Source: Clostridium_AD sp050717515 (GTDB taxonomy: Bacteria; Bacillota; Clostridia; Clostridiales; Clostridiaceae). From it: a stretch of DNA of 64,000 nt. Under the pieces are notes generated by a model that was not told where the DNA came from, ran no database searches, and saw only the letters and a program-made list of their open reading frames with translations. The translations under genes and the position numbers were made by a program. Below, piece after piece: positions 36,911-46,249 of this stretch (within the stretch, counting starts at the first letter, position 1; each line of letters starts with the position of its first letter). The stretch is from contig NZ_JBOITL010000028.1 in assembly GCF_050717515.1 (NCBI RefSeq), positions 1 through 64,000 of the forward strand. Direction: 5' to 3'.

Positions 36911-38311
36911 CTATTTATGCCTAATAACCTCAAATTTTTCTATAGAATAATCTTCACTTATAGAAATTCCTGCTTTATTTAACACAATGCTTATTTGTTC
37001 CTCTATGCTATTAACACCCTCAAGGTCAGGTAAAAGCAGTCCGCTCTTTCTACCACTTCTTACAATAACTCCATATTTTTTAGGATTTAGTTCTTCTTTT
37101 AAAGCTGGTATAGGATCAGTTAGAACATCTACGGAAAACACAATGTCCTCAAGCTCTCCTTCTGATACATTATTAAACCTTGGGTCGCCTTCTCCGGCTT
37201 CAATAGCATTTCGCATTATTTCACTTGCAATACTCTCTGTTACAGGAAAAATTGTACCTATGCATCCTCTTAGAACTCCAAATTTCTTAAGAGATACAAA
37301 AACCCCTCTTTTATTCCTTATCATTTCCTCTGTTACATAGTTTGGCTTACTCATATAATCGCCCTCTATTAGATAATGAGTAAGACTTTCTCTTGCAAGC
37401 CGAACATAAACATCTTCATTATTTATTCTTTCATTATATTTTTTTCTTTTCTCCCCCATAATTTCTGATAATATATCTCTTTCACTGCTTTTAAGTTCAA
37501 ATTTCATTACACCATATCCAACTCCAAAAGTGCCTTCATAGGAAAGAAGTTCTCCCTTTATTTCATTGCCCTCCATTGCTCCAAGCATTATATAATAAGA
37601 CCTTAAACCACATTCTCCAGCATTTTCAACCATTTCTGGATTTATATTAAAAACTCCTACTACATCACCTTTTGTTAATAGACTTATTATTTCTGCATCA
37701 AATTTTTCTCCATAGGAATTATAATTATAAGCGCCTCCATCTTTAAGATGATGAGAAAGATCCCCACTTCCAATAAACACAGCATTTTCATTGCTCTCCT
37801 CTACTGCCTCTTTGATGAGTTTACCAAATTTATATAATTGTATGGGACTAAGTCCCCCGTATGTAATATGAACAAGCTTAAAAGAATTATATTTATCAAC
37901 AATAAAATACAGTGGAACTATGGTGCCGTGATCTAATTCATATTCTCTACCATATTTTTTAAGAAACCTTGTGCTTACTTCTGCTGTGGGAATTTTATTA
38001 TTGCGTGCCTTATCCATAATTATCCCTGTCAAATCCATATCTATTTCAAAATTCATAGAAACACTTAATGCCCCAAATTGCTTTAAACTTCCTGAAATAG
38101 AACTTTCAAAAGAAAGAGCTATGGCATCTGAAAACATAGTTCCATGTGGTGTCACTACTATTATTACCTCTGGTTTTAACTCTGCTATTTCACCTCCAAT
38201 GCGCTGGCAAGCATCATATGTGTTTTTTATCTTTTTTTCCTCTCCATGCCCCACCTCTGGAATTATTATAGGGGGATGCGGCATTGTATAAAAAGCTTTT
38301 ATTTTTCCCAT
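36911..38311 (-). CDS. Memo-AMMECR1 fusion (AmmeMemoRadiSam system)
   Basis: About 466 residues. The N-terminal 270 are a Memo/LigB-dioxygenase-like domain (MPHPPIIIPEVG, VVTPHGTMFSD, GSGDLSHHLKDGG); the C-terminal 180 are AMMECR1 (KRGVFVSLKKFGVLRGCIGTI, IEAGEGDPRFNN). In other genomes these are often separate genes amrB and amrA. ATG at 38311 is preferred since AGGAG lies about 11 bases upstream; ATG at 38320 sits too close. Cytosolic, co-transcribed with amrS. Confidence 0.9.
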   Translation of the reverse strand: MGKIKAFYTMPHPPIIIPEVGHGEEKKIKNTYDACQRIGGEIAELKPEVIIVVTPHGTMFSDAIALSFESSISGSLKQFGALSVSMNFEIDMDLTGIIMDKARNNKIPTAEVSTRFLKKYGREYELDHGTIVPLYFIVDKYNSFKLVHITYGGLSPIQLYKFGKLIKEAVEESNENAVFIGSGDLSHHLKDGGAYNYNSYGEKFDAEIISLLTKGDVVGVFNINPEMVENAGECGLRSYYIMLGAMEGNEIKGELLSYEGTFGVGYGVMKFELKSSERDILSEIMGEKRKKYNERINNEDVYVRLARESLTHYLIEGDYMSKPNYVTEEMIRNKRGVFVSLKKFGVLRGCIGTIFPVTESIASEIMRNAIEAGEGDPRFNNVSEGELEDIVFSVDVLTDPIPALKEELNPKKYGVIVRSGRKSGLLLPDLEGVNSIEEQISIVLNKAGISISEDYSIEKFEVIRHK

Positions 38312-38450
38312 TATAATCATCTCTCCTACTAATTACTTTAAGTCTAATTCACTTAAATATTTTACCCACTCCTTAACGTTCATATCCATAAAGTTTAAGT
38401 ATATGAGCTTTAGGTTAGTAGCTATTATTTTAAAGTGGAAAAGGGACTGT

Positions 38451-38470
38451 CATGTTGAGACAGCCCCCTT
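38451..38470 (-). terminator. Terminator of the aminopeptidase gene
   Basis: AAGGGaCTGTC...GACAGcCCCcTT, 22 bases beyond the minus-strand stop. The flanking U-tract is modest. Confidence 0.6.
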
Positions 38471-38491
38471 ATTTTTCCTAATCTATTGTTC

Positions 38492-40273
38492 TTATACTGC
38501 TAACGTGGCCTGCTTTAAGTAGTCTAATTCTTCTCCCTTTAAATGGGTAGAAAGTTTTTCAAATACAGTTTTATGATAACCATTTAACCATGCCTTTTCT
38601 TCATTTGTTAATAGTGAAACATCAATAGCTTCTAAATCTATAGGGCATAATGTTAAAGTCTCAAACTTCATAAATTGTCCACCATACTCCGTATTTTCAT
38701 CTTCCTCCACAACAACTAAGTTTTCTATTCTTATACCATGCTTTCCAGTCTTATAAACTCCTGGTTCATTGGATACTATCATTCCTTTTTCAAGTTTAAC
38801 TAGATTCGGAACTATAGATATTCTATGTGGACCTTCATGAACATTTAAGAAAAATCCTACTCCGTGTCCTGTTCCATGCTTAAAATCCATGCCTGCATTC
38901 CAAAGTGGAATTCTAGCTATTATATCTAAACTTGAACCAGTAGTACCATATAAAAATCTCTGCAATGTTAAATCGATCATCCCTCTTAGCACTAATGTGA
39001 AGTCTGTTTTTTCTTCAATAGTTAAGGGACCTACAGCTAGTGTTCTTGTAATATCTGTTGTTCCATCTAAGTATTGAGCGCCAGAATCTAATAAATAAAG
39101 ACCCTTTTGCATTATAGTAGCCTGATCTTTTTGCGTAGCGGAGTAATGAGGCATAGAAGCATTTGCTCCATAAGCTGAAATAGATCCAAAACTTAAATCG
39201 TAGAAATTTTCTCCTTGACTTCTTATTTGTTCAATTTTATCTGATGCTTCTATTTCTGTAATATTGCGCAATTTTATGGTTTTCTTCATCCAGTTTATGA
39301 ATTTAACCATAGCCACACCGTCCCGTACCATTGTCTTTCTAACATTTTCAATTTGGATCTCATTTTTTATAGCCTTAAATCTTGTAGTTATGTCCATGGC
39401 CACTACAATTTTAATGTTTATTGCACTATATATCCAAGTGCTATTTTTTGCTGCATCAAGTAATATGGTTCCCACTTTAATCTCTTCTAAAAATTTCCCT
39501 ATACTATCGTAAGGCATTATTTTCACATTAGCCTTTTCAAGCTCAGCACGAACACCCGAATTTATTTTTCGATCATCGATAAACAAATAACATATTTTCT
39601 CTGAAATCACTAAGTATGCTATAGTTAGTGGATTACATTTTATATCTCTTGCCCTAATGTTTAATAGCCATGCTATGTCATCAAGACCTGATATAACATA
39701 GTATTCTGCTCCCATAGCCTTCATTTCAACATTTACTCTAGCAAGTTTTGATTCTCTTGACTCGCCTGCATATGCTACATCATGCAAAACTACCTGACTA
39801 CAAGGTCTTTCAGGTCTATCTTTCCATATTAAGTCTATTAAATCCTCATTAACTTCAAATGAAAATTCACTACTTTCTAAAGCTTTTTCGAGTCCTCTAA
39901 AATACTCTACTGAAACAACTTTGCCATCAAAAGCAACTTTTGCTCCCTTATTAAGTTTTTGCTTCAAAAATGCCTCAACAGTTGGAACACCAGTCTCCCC
40001 CATTCTAAATAAGGTTACGCCTGTATCTTTCAACTGACTTTCTGCTTGTATAAAATATCTTCCATCTGTCCATAAACCTGCATCCGTTAAAGTTATAATT
40101 GCAGTTCCAGCAGAACCGGTGAATCCTGTTATAAATGTTCTAGCAGTATAATGCTCTGCTACATATTCACTTTGATGTGGATCTGAACTAGGTACTATAT
40201 ATGCCTCTATACCTCTTTGTCTCATCTCATGCCTTAACTCTTCAATTCTTTTTTTTACGTTCATTACATTCAC
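38492..40273 (-). CDS. Xaa-Pro aminopeptidase (M24B, three-domain form)
   Basis: A 593-residue aminopeptidase P with two creatinase-like N-terminal domains (SDPHQSEYVAEHY, TDGRYFIQAESQL) and the pita-bread catalytic domain. Metal ligands appear in LLDSGAQYLDGTTDITRT, HGTGHGVGFFLNVHEG and SNEPGVYKTGKHGIRIEN. It removes N-terminal residues preceding proline. The large three-domain form matches the eukaryote-like/Clostridial group. The 5' leader carries two overlapping inverted repeats (40287-40346). Confidence 0.93.
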   Translation of the reverse strand: MNVMNVKKRIEELRHEMRQRGIEAYIVPSSDPHQSEYVAEHYTARTFITGFTGSAGTAIITLTDAGLWTDGRYFIQAESQLKDTGVTLFRMGETGVPTVEAFLKQKLNKGAKVAFDGKVVSVEYFRGLEKALESSEFSFEVNEDLIDLIWKDRPERPCSQVVLHDVAYAGESRESKLARVNVEMKAMGAEYYVISGLDDIAWLLNIRARDIKCNPLTIAYLVISEKICYLFIDDRKINSGVRAELEKANVKIMPYDSIGKFLEEIKVGTILLDAAKNSTWIYSAINIKIVVAMDITTRFKAIKNEIQIENVRKTMVRDGVAMVKFINWMKKTIKLRNITEIEASDKIEQIRSQGENFYDLSFGSISAYGANASMPHYSATQKDQATIMQKGLYLLDSGAQYLDGTTDITRTLAVGPLTIEEKTDFTLVLRGMIDLTLQRFLYGTTGSSLDIIARIPLWNAGMDFKHGTGHGVGFFLNVHEGPHRISIVPNLVKLEKGMIVSNEPGVYKTGKHGIRIENLVVVEEDENTEYGGQFMKFETLTLCPIDLEAIDVSLLTNEEKAWLNGYHKTVFEKLSTHLKGEELDYLKQATLAV

Positions 40274-40286
40274 CCCATTAAATTAC

Positions 40287-40346
40287 AAGCTTTACTTGCA
40301 ATGTTTTTTATTGCAAGTAAAGCTTGCAAAGTTTTTTATTGCAAGC
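40287..40346. repeat. Overlapping inverted repeats upstream of Xaa-Pro aminopeptidase
   Basis: AAGCTTTACTTGCAAT-gtttttt-ATTGCAAGTAAAGCTT (40287-40325, perfect 16-bp stem) shares its right end with GCTTGCAA-agtttttta-TTGCAAGC (40322-40346). They lie 14-73 bases before the start codon, so they are in the leader or operator. The rest of 40347-40579 is AT-rich with no gene seen. Confidence 0.8.
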
Positions 40347-40579
40347 GTTTACTTACAATATTTTAAATTACTAATTTTAGTATAACATAAAAATATAGTA
40401 TTATTATATTAAGTCGTTGATTAAACTAAACCCACTCTAGCAAGCCGCTTTTATAAGGATTTAGTCATATGATTAATATAAGAAAAGCTAATAAATGTTA
40501 GCAAAATCTGCAATTATAGGCGCTAACTCAAATATGCACTAAGTTGGCACTAATTTTACATTTATTACATAAACTTCAA

Positions 40580-40607
40580 AACCGCATCAGATTTCTCCGA
40601 TACGGTT
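40580..40607 (-). terminator. Terminator of the two-component operon
   Basis: On the minus strand AACCGTATC-GGA-GAAA-TCT-GATGCGGTTTT, 18 bases after the stop of the gene at 40625. Confidence 0.65.
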
Positions 40608-40624
40608 ATTATGATTCCTAATTT

Positions 40625-41935
40625 CTATTTATCTAAACTAACAATATAAGTATTTATTTGACTATTACCTAAACTAGAATTTCCATAAGTAAAGGATAAA
40701 GCAGCGCTTGTACTATCCCAACAAATATTTGAGATTCCCATCTTTACAGGTAGTTTCTTTTGTACATTCTTACCGTTCCTGTCTATATATTCAAATATAT
40801 GATATTCAATTTTTGCATCTTTATCTTTTAAACTAGAATCCTTAACTATTTCTTTTATAGCACCTGTCTTAGTATCTATAACCTTAATTGATGGATCAGG
40901 GTCAGTATTCATACCATTAGAAAATTCTACATAAGCAACTTTACTTCCATCAGGTGATAATACGTAGGTAGTATCACATCTACCTTTAGGTAATTTTATC
41001 TCTTGTAGTTTTTTACCATATTCATCCATGATAATAGCTCCAAAAGTCCTATTTACAAATAATCCTTCAGATGATATTTCACCATTATTATTTAAATTAT
41101 CAATTATAATTGTTTTGCCTTTTTTATCTGCGGTGCGAGAGTACTTATTTGAAAAAATAGCTTTTATTTCTTTAGTCTTAACATCTACAGTACATAATTT
41201 AACTCCTTCTTTTCCATTTTTGTCTTGCGTATAATAGAATTTACCTTCTACACTAGTTCCTAAATCTTTAATATCATCAACACCAGATATCCAGGCACCA
41301 TCATATTTATCAGCATTGTAGCTACCCTTGGCATATGCTTTTCCAGTTGTATCAATGATTTCCCATTTATGAAAATAGTTTGCTAAAATTTTATTGTTAC
41401 TTACCCAGATAAATTGTGCGTCACTATTAAGTTTTTCTGTATTTACATTTGTAATTTCACCTGTAGATAGATTTAATAATTTTACATTTTTATGAAGAAG
41501 ATCTCCTGAATCCAGAGCTTTTTGCCACTGCGGACTTTCGACTTTAGGTATAAATCTTGCCTCTGCATAAAGAACATACTTTTTATCAGGAGACACCCCC
41601 ATAAATTGATCTATATTTACGTCCTTAAAGTCTTTAGAACTTTTTGTGTTTAAATTGTAGATACTGCAGTATCTTATAGGTACAGTAGAATCCGCGTTTT
41701 TAAACTCTCCCTTTTTAGTTAATGTTAAGACCTCATTGTCATTAATCCAAGCAACACTTTCGATCTTTTGATATTTGTCGATTTGATAGCCCTTTTCATT
41801 TGTTTGAGCAGATGGCTTGTATGCCATTACCTTTATGTTTTGTATAGCTGAAGTATTATAGTTTATTCCATATGTGATCATGCCACCTACAACTGCTGCC
41901 GTTAAAACCAGTGATAAAATCTTTTTTCTAACCAT
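40625..41935 (-). CDS. Exported beta-propeller (TolB-like) protein, kinase-linked
   Basis: A 436-residue protein with an N-terminal signal/anchor (KKILSLVLTAAVVGGMITYG) and repeated WD40/TolB-type blades (IESVAWINDNEVLTLT, MGVSPDKKYVLYAEA, YVLSPDGSKVAYVEF). ATG at 41935 is supported by AAGGAGG just upstream; the frame open back to 42058 overlaps the kinase gene without a start signal. It is the third gene of an operon after a response regulator and sensor kinase, so it may be a partner or target of that system; the ligand is unknown. Confidence 0.75.
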   Translation of the reverse strand: MVRKKILSLVLTAAVVGGMITYGINYNTSAIQNIKVMAYKPSAQTNEKGYQIDKYQKIESVAWINDNEVLTLTKKGEFKNADSTVPIRYCSIYNLNTKSSKDFKDVNIDQFMGVSPDKKYVLYAEARFIPKVESPQWQKALDSGDLLHKNVKLLNLSTGEITNVNTEKLNSDAQFIWVSNNKILANYFHKWEIIDTTGKAYAKGSYNADKYDGAWISGVDDIKDLGTSVEGKFYYTQDKNGKEGVKLCTVDVKTKEIKAIFSNKYSRTADKKGKTIIIDNLNNNGEISSEGLFVNRTFGAIIMDEYGKKLQEIKLPKGRCDTTYVLSPDGSKVAYVEFSNGMNTDPDPSIKVIDTKTGAIKEIVKDSSLKDKDAKIEYHIFEYIDRNGKNVQKKLPVKMGISNICWDSTSAALSFTYGNSSLGNSQINTYIVSLDK

Positions 41936-42020
41936 TGAATTTTCCTCCTTTTTCCTTGTAATCTTATAATAACAAAAACTTTTCACAAAATTATAAACGA
42001 ATGTCACAATTTTGTGAATT

Positions 42021-43484
42021 CTATATAGGAAATTCAATAGAAAAAATAGTACCTTCATTTAACTTAGAATCTACACTTATGGTGCCCTGTTGCTTTTCAA
42101 CCAACTCTTTTACCAATGATAGTCCTAGCCCAGCCCCCCCAGTTTCACGACTCCTATGACTTTCAACTCTATAAAATGGTTCAAAAATTTTAGACATCGC
42201 TTCTTTACAAATACCTATTCCTGTATCCGCAACTATTATAGTTATTTTATCACCATTCTTATGACATTCAATATCTATAATTCCATTAGGCTTATTATAT
42301 TTTATAGCATTATCAATTAAATTAATAATAATATGTCTTAAGCTTTCTTCATCTATTGTAACAATAATATTTTCAATATTACATTTTAAGGTTAAATTGT
42401 TTTTCTTTATTTTCCCCATAATGCGCGCGCATATTTCGTCAAACGTTTCCTTTAAACTCACTTGTTTTTTCCGTATTTCAAAGTCGTATTTTTCTAAAGC
42501 AGACAAATTTAAAACCTTATCTACCATAGTTGCCAAACGATCACATTCTTTTGATATATTTGTGGTTCCATCATTAATTAAAACCAAGTCATTTTCATAC
42601 ATTCCAATTAATTCTGCATATGCTTTTATAACAGTAATTGGAGTCTTAAACTCATGAGTTACATTGCCTATAAACTCTTTTTGTTTCTTATCCATTTTTT
42701 GCAATTTATCTATTGCTTTGTTCAAAGTATCTCTCTCAACTTTAAGGTCTTCAATATTTTTTTCTATAGTATTACTCATAAATACTATACCTTTGCTTAA
42801 CTCACCTAATTCATCATTACGATTGACTAGTTGTATCTTATGAAAATCACATTTTTGAATGTCTTCTACTGAATCTTTCATTATATATATATCTCTTGTA
42901 AGGTTGAAAAAGTAAAGAATGCCAAGAATTACACCAAATATCAAAGCTACAAACCCTGTTCCATAAAACATTTTTTTTATATTATCATAAAATAATCTGC
43001 TTTCTTTAACTGAATATTCAAGTTCTAAAATTGCTACTATACTATTTTTATATTTAATTGGTGAGTAAAAATAGATTACATCATTGTTTTTTGCAAATGA
43101 TACTTTACCGTAAATAGCATACTCAATCATAAGATTTTTATCTTTATTTTCATTTAACTTACCATCTACATTAAAGCCAGAAAGAAGCTCTCCTTTTGTA
43201 TCATATACACTAGCAGGTATAGTTCTAAGCCAGGACTTGTTAAATATGCTTCCACGAGCAAGCTCCGCCTTATTACTAGTTCCATTAGCACCTAAGCTTG
43301 AGCGTTCACTAAAATATTGCTCAAACATATCCTTTTGCTTAAACAGAGTTGCTTCATCTTCCTTATCTTGATAATTTTTTATTCCGCTTAATACAAAAAC
43401 ACTTAAAAATAATATAACAGCTAATAAGAGTGAGCCTATAAAAGCTATAAGTTTGAATTTAATTCCTATTTTCAAATAATTCAT
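42021..43484 (-). CDS. Membrane sensor histidine kinase
   Basis: A 487-residue kinase: TM helix (IAFIGSLLLAVILFLSVFVL), an extracytoplasmic sensor of about 130 residues, a second TM (FVALIFGVILGILYFF), HAMP, then HisKA with NVTHEFKTPITVI and an HATPase with NLIDNAIKYN, DTGIGI and GGAGLGLSLV. The ATG at 43484 lies inside the end of the regulator gene with AAAGGGG upstream. PhoR-like architecture; the stimulus cannot be deduced. Confidence 0.93.
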   Translation of the reverse strand: MNYLKIGIKFKLIAFIGSLLLAVILFLSVFVLSGIKNYQDKEDEATLFKQKDMFEQYFSERSSLGANGTSNKAELARGSIFNKSWLRTIPASVYDTKGELLSGFNVDGKLNENKDKNLMIEYAIYGKVSFAKNNDVIYFYSPIKYKNSIVAILELEYSVKESRLFYDNIKKMFYGTGFVALIFGVILGILYFFNLTRDIYIMKDSVEDIQKCDFHKIQLVNRNDELGELSKGIVFMSNTIEKNIEDLKVERDTLNKAIDKLQKMDKKQKEFIGNVTHEFKTPITVIKAYAELIGMYENDLVLINDGTTNISKECDRLATMVDKVLNLSALEKYDFEIRKKQVSLKETFDEICARIMGKIKKNNLTLKCNIENIIVTIDEESLRHIIINLIDNAIKYNKPNGIIDIECHKNGDKITIIVADTGIGICKEAMSKIFEPFYRVESHRSRETGGAGLGLSLVKELVEKQQGTISVDSKLNEGTIFSIEFPI

Positions 43485-44160
43485 CAACCCCTTTATAGCC
43501 TACACCATGAACAGTTTGTATTAAATTTTCATATATATCACCTAACTTTTTCCTTATTCTTTGAATATGTGTATCAACTGTTCGTGTTCCTCCAATATAT
43601 TCCATGTCCCATACTATGTCCAAAAGCCGTACCCTAGAATAGACTACATTTGGATTTAAAAGAAGCAAATACAATAAATCAAATTCCATTTGTGTAAAAT
43701 CTATTTTTACGTTTCTTATACTTACGGTTCTTTGTTTTTTATTAATATTAAAATCTTTTATATTTATTAAATTATCATTACTCTTCTCATCTGTAGTTTT
43801 TTTAAACCTTCTTGCCAGAGACTTTACCCTTGCAAGAACTTCTCTTAGATCAAAAGGTTTTGTTAAATAATCATCTGCCCCTAGTTCTAGTCCTACTATT
43901 TTATCTACAATATCATTTTTTGCTGTAAGCATAATAATACCAATATTTTCATTTTCTAATTTTTTGCAAACATCATAACCATTTATTACAGGAAGCATTA
44001 AATCCAAAATTATTATATGTGGCTTAAAGCTTTTTACTTTATCAAGAGCTTCTTGTCCATTATAAGCTTTTTCTACTGAATAACCCTCTCTTTTTAATGC
44101 ACAAGTCAATACATCCAAAATGCTTTCTTCATCATCTACTACAAGTATTTTCTCGTTCAA
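43459..44160 (-). CDS. OmpR/PhoB-family response regulator
   Basis: A 233-residue regulator. The receiver domain has acidic pocket DDEE at the start, phospho-acceptor D in IIILDLMLPVINGYD (about residue 52), and K in LTKPFD. The C-terminal winged helix (TRTVDTHIQRIRKKLG, IQTVHGVGYK) is complete. It is the first gene of an operon with the overlapping kinase and the propeller protein. Confidence 0.95.
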   Translation of the reverse strand: MNEKILVVDDEESILDVLTCALKREGYSVEKAYNGQEALDKVKSFKPHIIILDLMLPVINGYDVCKKLENENIGIIMLTAKNDIVDKIVGLELGADDYLTKPFDLREVLARVKSLARRFKKTTDEKSNDNLINIKDFNINKKQRTVSIRNVKIDFTQMEFDLLYLLLLNPNVVYSRVRLLDIVWDMEYIGGTRTVDTHIQRIRKKLGDIYENLIQTVHGVGYKGVDELFENRN

Positions 44161-44442
44161 ATATTACACCCCCATATTTTACAGTAAATAGCTAGCTTAA
44201 GTGCCTATTCTAAAATCACCGACAAATTGTGTTTTATTTTTTTTTTTATAAAAACATTATACCAAACATTATAACTTTTATACAAATACTAACTATTATT
44301 ATTTATATTTTATATCCAATTTACGGTAATAATGGTATAATTAAATTAATATTTCCACGTTAAAATTATGTAATATGGCAAATAAGTAAACTAAAACAAC
44401 ATTTTGCAATTACTATCCAACATGTGAAAGGAGGAATTTATT

Positions 44443-45255
44443 GTGATAATTGGTCATAATATTAATGCAATGTTTGCCTGTAGACAAATGTCTATTCTTC
44501 AAGCTAAAATGGGTAGGTCTATGGAAAGATTATCTTCAGGACTAAGAATAAACAGAGCGGCAGATGATCCCGCTGGCCTTGCCATTTCTGAAAAGATGAG
44601 AGGTCAAATTAGAGGATTGCAACAAGCCTCTAGAAATGCCCAAGATGGTATTTCATTACTTCAAACCGCTGAAGGAGCGTTAAATGAAACACATTCTATG
44701 CTTCAAAGGATGAGTGAGCTAGCTGTTCAAGCAGCTAATGGTACAAGCTCTGATGATGATAGATTTCAAATAAATAAGGAGTTTGAGCAATTAAAAGAAG
44801 AGATTTCAAGAAGTGCAACCCAAACTGAATTTAATACCAAACCTTTATTAGGTAAAGATGATAATGAAATTAAACTACAAATAGGTGCGAATGCAAATCA
44901 GACAATGACTATAAAATTAGAATCTATGACTGGAAGTGCATTAAATTTAGATGATGTTAATATATCAACGCAAGAAAATGCTACTAAAGCAATAAAAAGA
45001 TTACAGGAAGCAGTTGAAAAGACTTCTTCTTTTCGAGGAACCTTAGGCGCATATGCAAATAGATTAGAACATGTAATATCAATAAATGATATCACTGCTG
45101 AAAATCTACAGTCTGCAGAATCTAGAATAAGAGATGTAGATATCGCAAAAGAAATGATGGAATATGTAAAAAACAGTATTTTATTTCAAGTAGCCCAAGC
45201 GATGTTATTACAAGCTAATCAACAGGCTCAAAACGTATTGCAATTATTGAAATGA
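44443..45255 (+). CDS. Flagellin
   Basis: A 270-residue flagellin with conserved D0/D1 ends (INRAADDPAGLAISEKM, NAQDGISLLQTAEGAL; DIAKEMMEYVKNSILFQVAQAML) and a very short central domain. Starts with GTG at 44443 behind AAAGGAGG. It stands alone, with no flagellar structural, chaperone or export genes in the window. Flagellin is normally exported by the flagellar type III system, so this may be a supernumerary or minor filament protein. No convincing sigma-28 promoter was seen. Confidence 0.92.
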   Translation: MIIGHNINAMFACRQMSILQAKMGRSMERLSSGLRINRAADDPAGLAISEKMRGQIRGLQQASRNAQDGISLLQTAEGALNETHSMLQRMSELAVQAANGTSSDDDRFQINKEFEQLKEEISRSATQTEFNTKPLLGKDDNEIKLQIGANANQTMTIKLESMTGSALNLDDVNISTQENATKAIKRLQEAVEKTSSFRGTLGAYANRLEHVISINDITAENLQSAESRIRDVDIAKEMMEYVKNSILFQVAQAMLLQANQQAQNVLQLLK

Positions 45256-45279
45256 GAGAGTATAGTGCTTATACAGTTT

Positions 45280-46170
45280 TTATTCCATTTTATTTTTTCT
45301 ATATTCAGATGGTGAATATCCCATGTGCTTTCGAAACATTCTACCAAAATGAGTTATATCGTTAAATCCCACTCTATAGGCTATTTCTGATACAGACAAC
45401 ATAGTATCTCTTAACATTATAGTAGCCATCTTAACTCTTAATCTAATTAAATATTCCATAACAGACATCCCAGTAGACCTAGTAAATTTATCTGTAAGTG
45501 TTGTTCTGTTAATATGAAATTCTTCTGTTAACTCTTCAATAGAAATTTTTCTTTCATAATGTGTATGCAAATATAAAATAATTTCATTAATTTCATCTAA
45601 AAATTTAATCACTTCAAATTTAGTATAATTTTCCATGTCAGTGTATATATACTGTATCAAAAATAGAATCTCTAAAAAGAAAGATCTACTGCGACATCTC
45701 CAAAAATTATTATTTAATAATTTTAATTCCTCCTCTAAAGAATCAAATAACTTTGCTATGCGCTTAGCAGTTGCAGGTCCTACTTCAAACTGTCCAAAAC
45801 TCAGCTCTTCCCTACAAATAAAAGGTAGTAAAGAAAAATAATCTTGATATTCCGATTCAGATATATTTGCTTCTAAATTTTTCATTTTTTCTAAGGTTAG
45901 AACATTATTTACCAAAGTAGGACTAAAATAAATTGCTCTGCCACTTAAATTACTGCACTTACCAAGATTGATTCTATCATTAGCATTGAAGCAAAAAATT
46001 GTAGGCGCTGTAAAAACAATAGTGTTTTCATTAACACTTACAATGCCTCCACCTTTTTCAACAAGGATTAACCTAAACATCAAAAAATTTTCCGAAGAAA
46101 ATGGCTCTTTAGTTTCAATATATACTGGTAGCTTTAGCTCCCTACCCTCATCAATAGTAAACAATTCCAT
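45280..46170 (-). CDS. AraC-family transcriptional regulator
   Basis: A 296-residue regulator: an N-terminal cupin-like ligand domain (about 1-150) and a C-terminal double HTH (SIEELTEEFHINRTTLTDKF, VSEIAYRVGFNDITHFGRMF). ATG at 46170 is supported by GGAG nine bases upstream; that GGAG is partly buried in a hairpin (46181-46223). It may control the upstream exported hydrolase, or the convergent flagellin; this is positional guesswork. Confidence 0.88.
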   Translation of the reverse strand: MELFTIDEGRELKLPVYIETKEPFSSENFLMFRLILVEKGGGIVSVNENTIVFTAPTIFCFNANDRINLGKCSNLSGRAIYFSPTLVNNVLTLEKMKNLEANISESEYQDYFSLLPFICREELSFGQFEVGPATAKRIAKLFDSLEEELKLLNNNFWRCRSRSFFLEILFLIQYIYTDMENYTKFEVIKFLDEINEIILYLHTHYERKISIEELTEEFHINRTTLTDKFTRSTGMSVMEYLIRLRVKMATIMLRDTMLSVSEIAYRVGFNDITHFGRMFRKHMGYSPSEYRKNKME

Positions 46171-46180
46171 AATTAAAAAC

Positions 46181-46223
46181 TCCAATCATCTAAAACTTAT
46201 TTACTATATTCTAGATGATTGGA
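46181..46223 (-). promoter_or_regulatory. Hairpin combining terminator and ribosome-binding-site sequestration
   Basis: TCCAATCATCTA pairs perfectly with TAGATGATTGGA across a 19-base loop. On the minus strand it follows the UlaG-like gene, is trailed by GTTTTTAATT, and its 3' arm includes most of the Shine-Dalgarno GGAG of the AraC gene. It can act as a weak terminator or as an RNA structure hiding the start region. Confidence 0.6.
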
Positions 46224-46249
46224 AATTAACCTTTAATTTTATAAAAATT

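Noticed and set aside
41936..42058. N-terminal extension of the propeller protein
   Set aside because: It overlaps the kinase 3' end and lacks a ribosome binding site; ATG at 41935 has AAGGAGG and begins a normal signal peptide.
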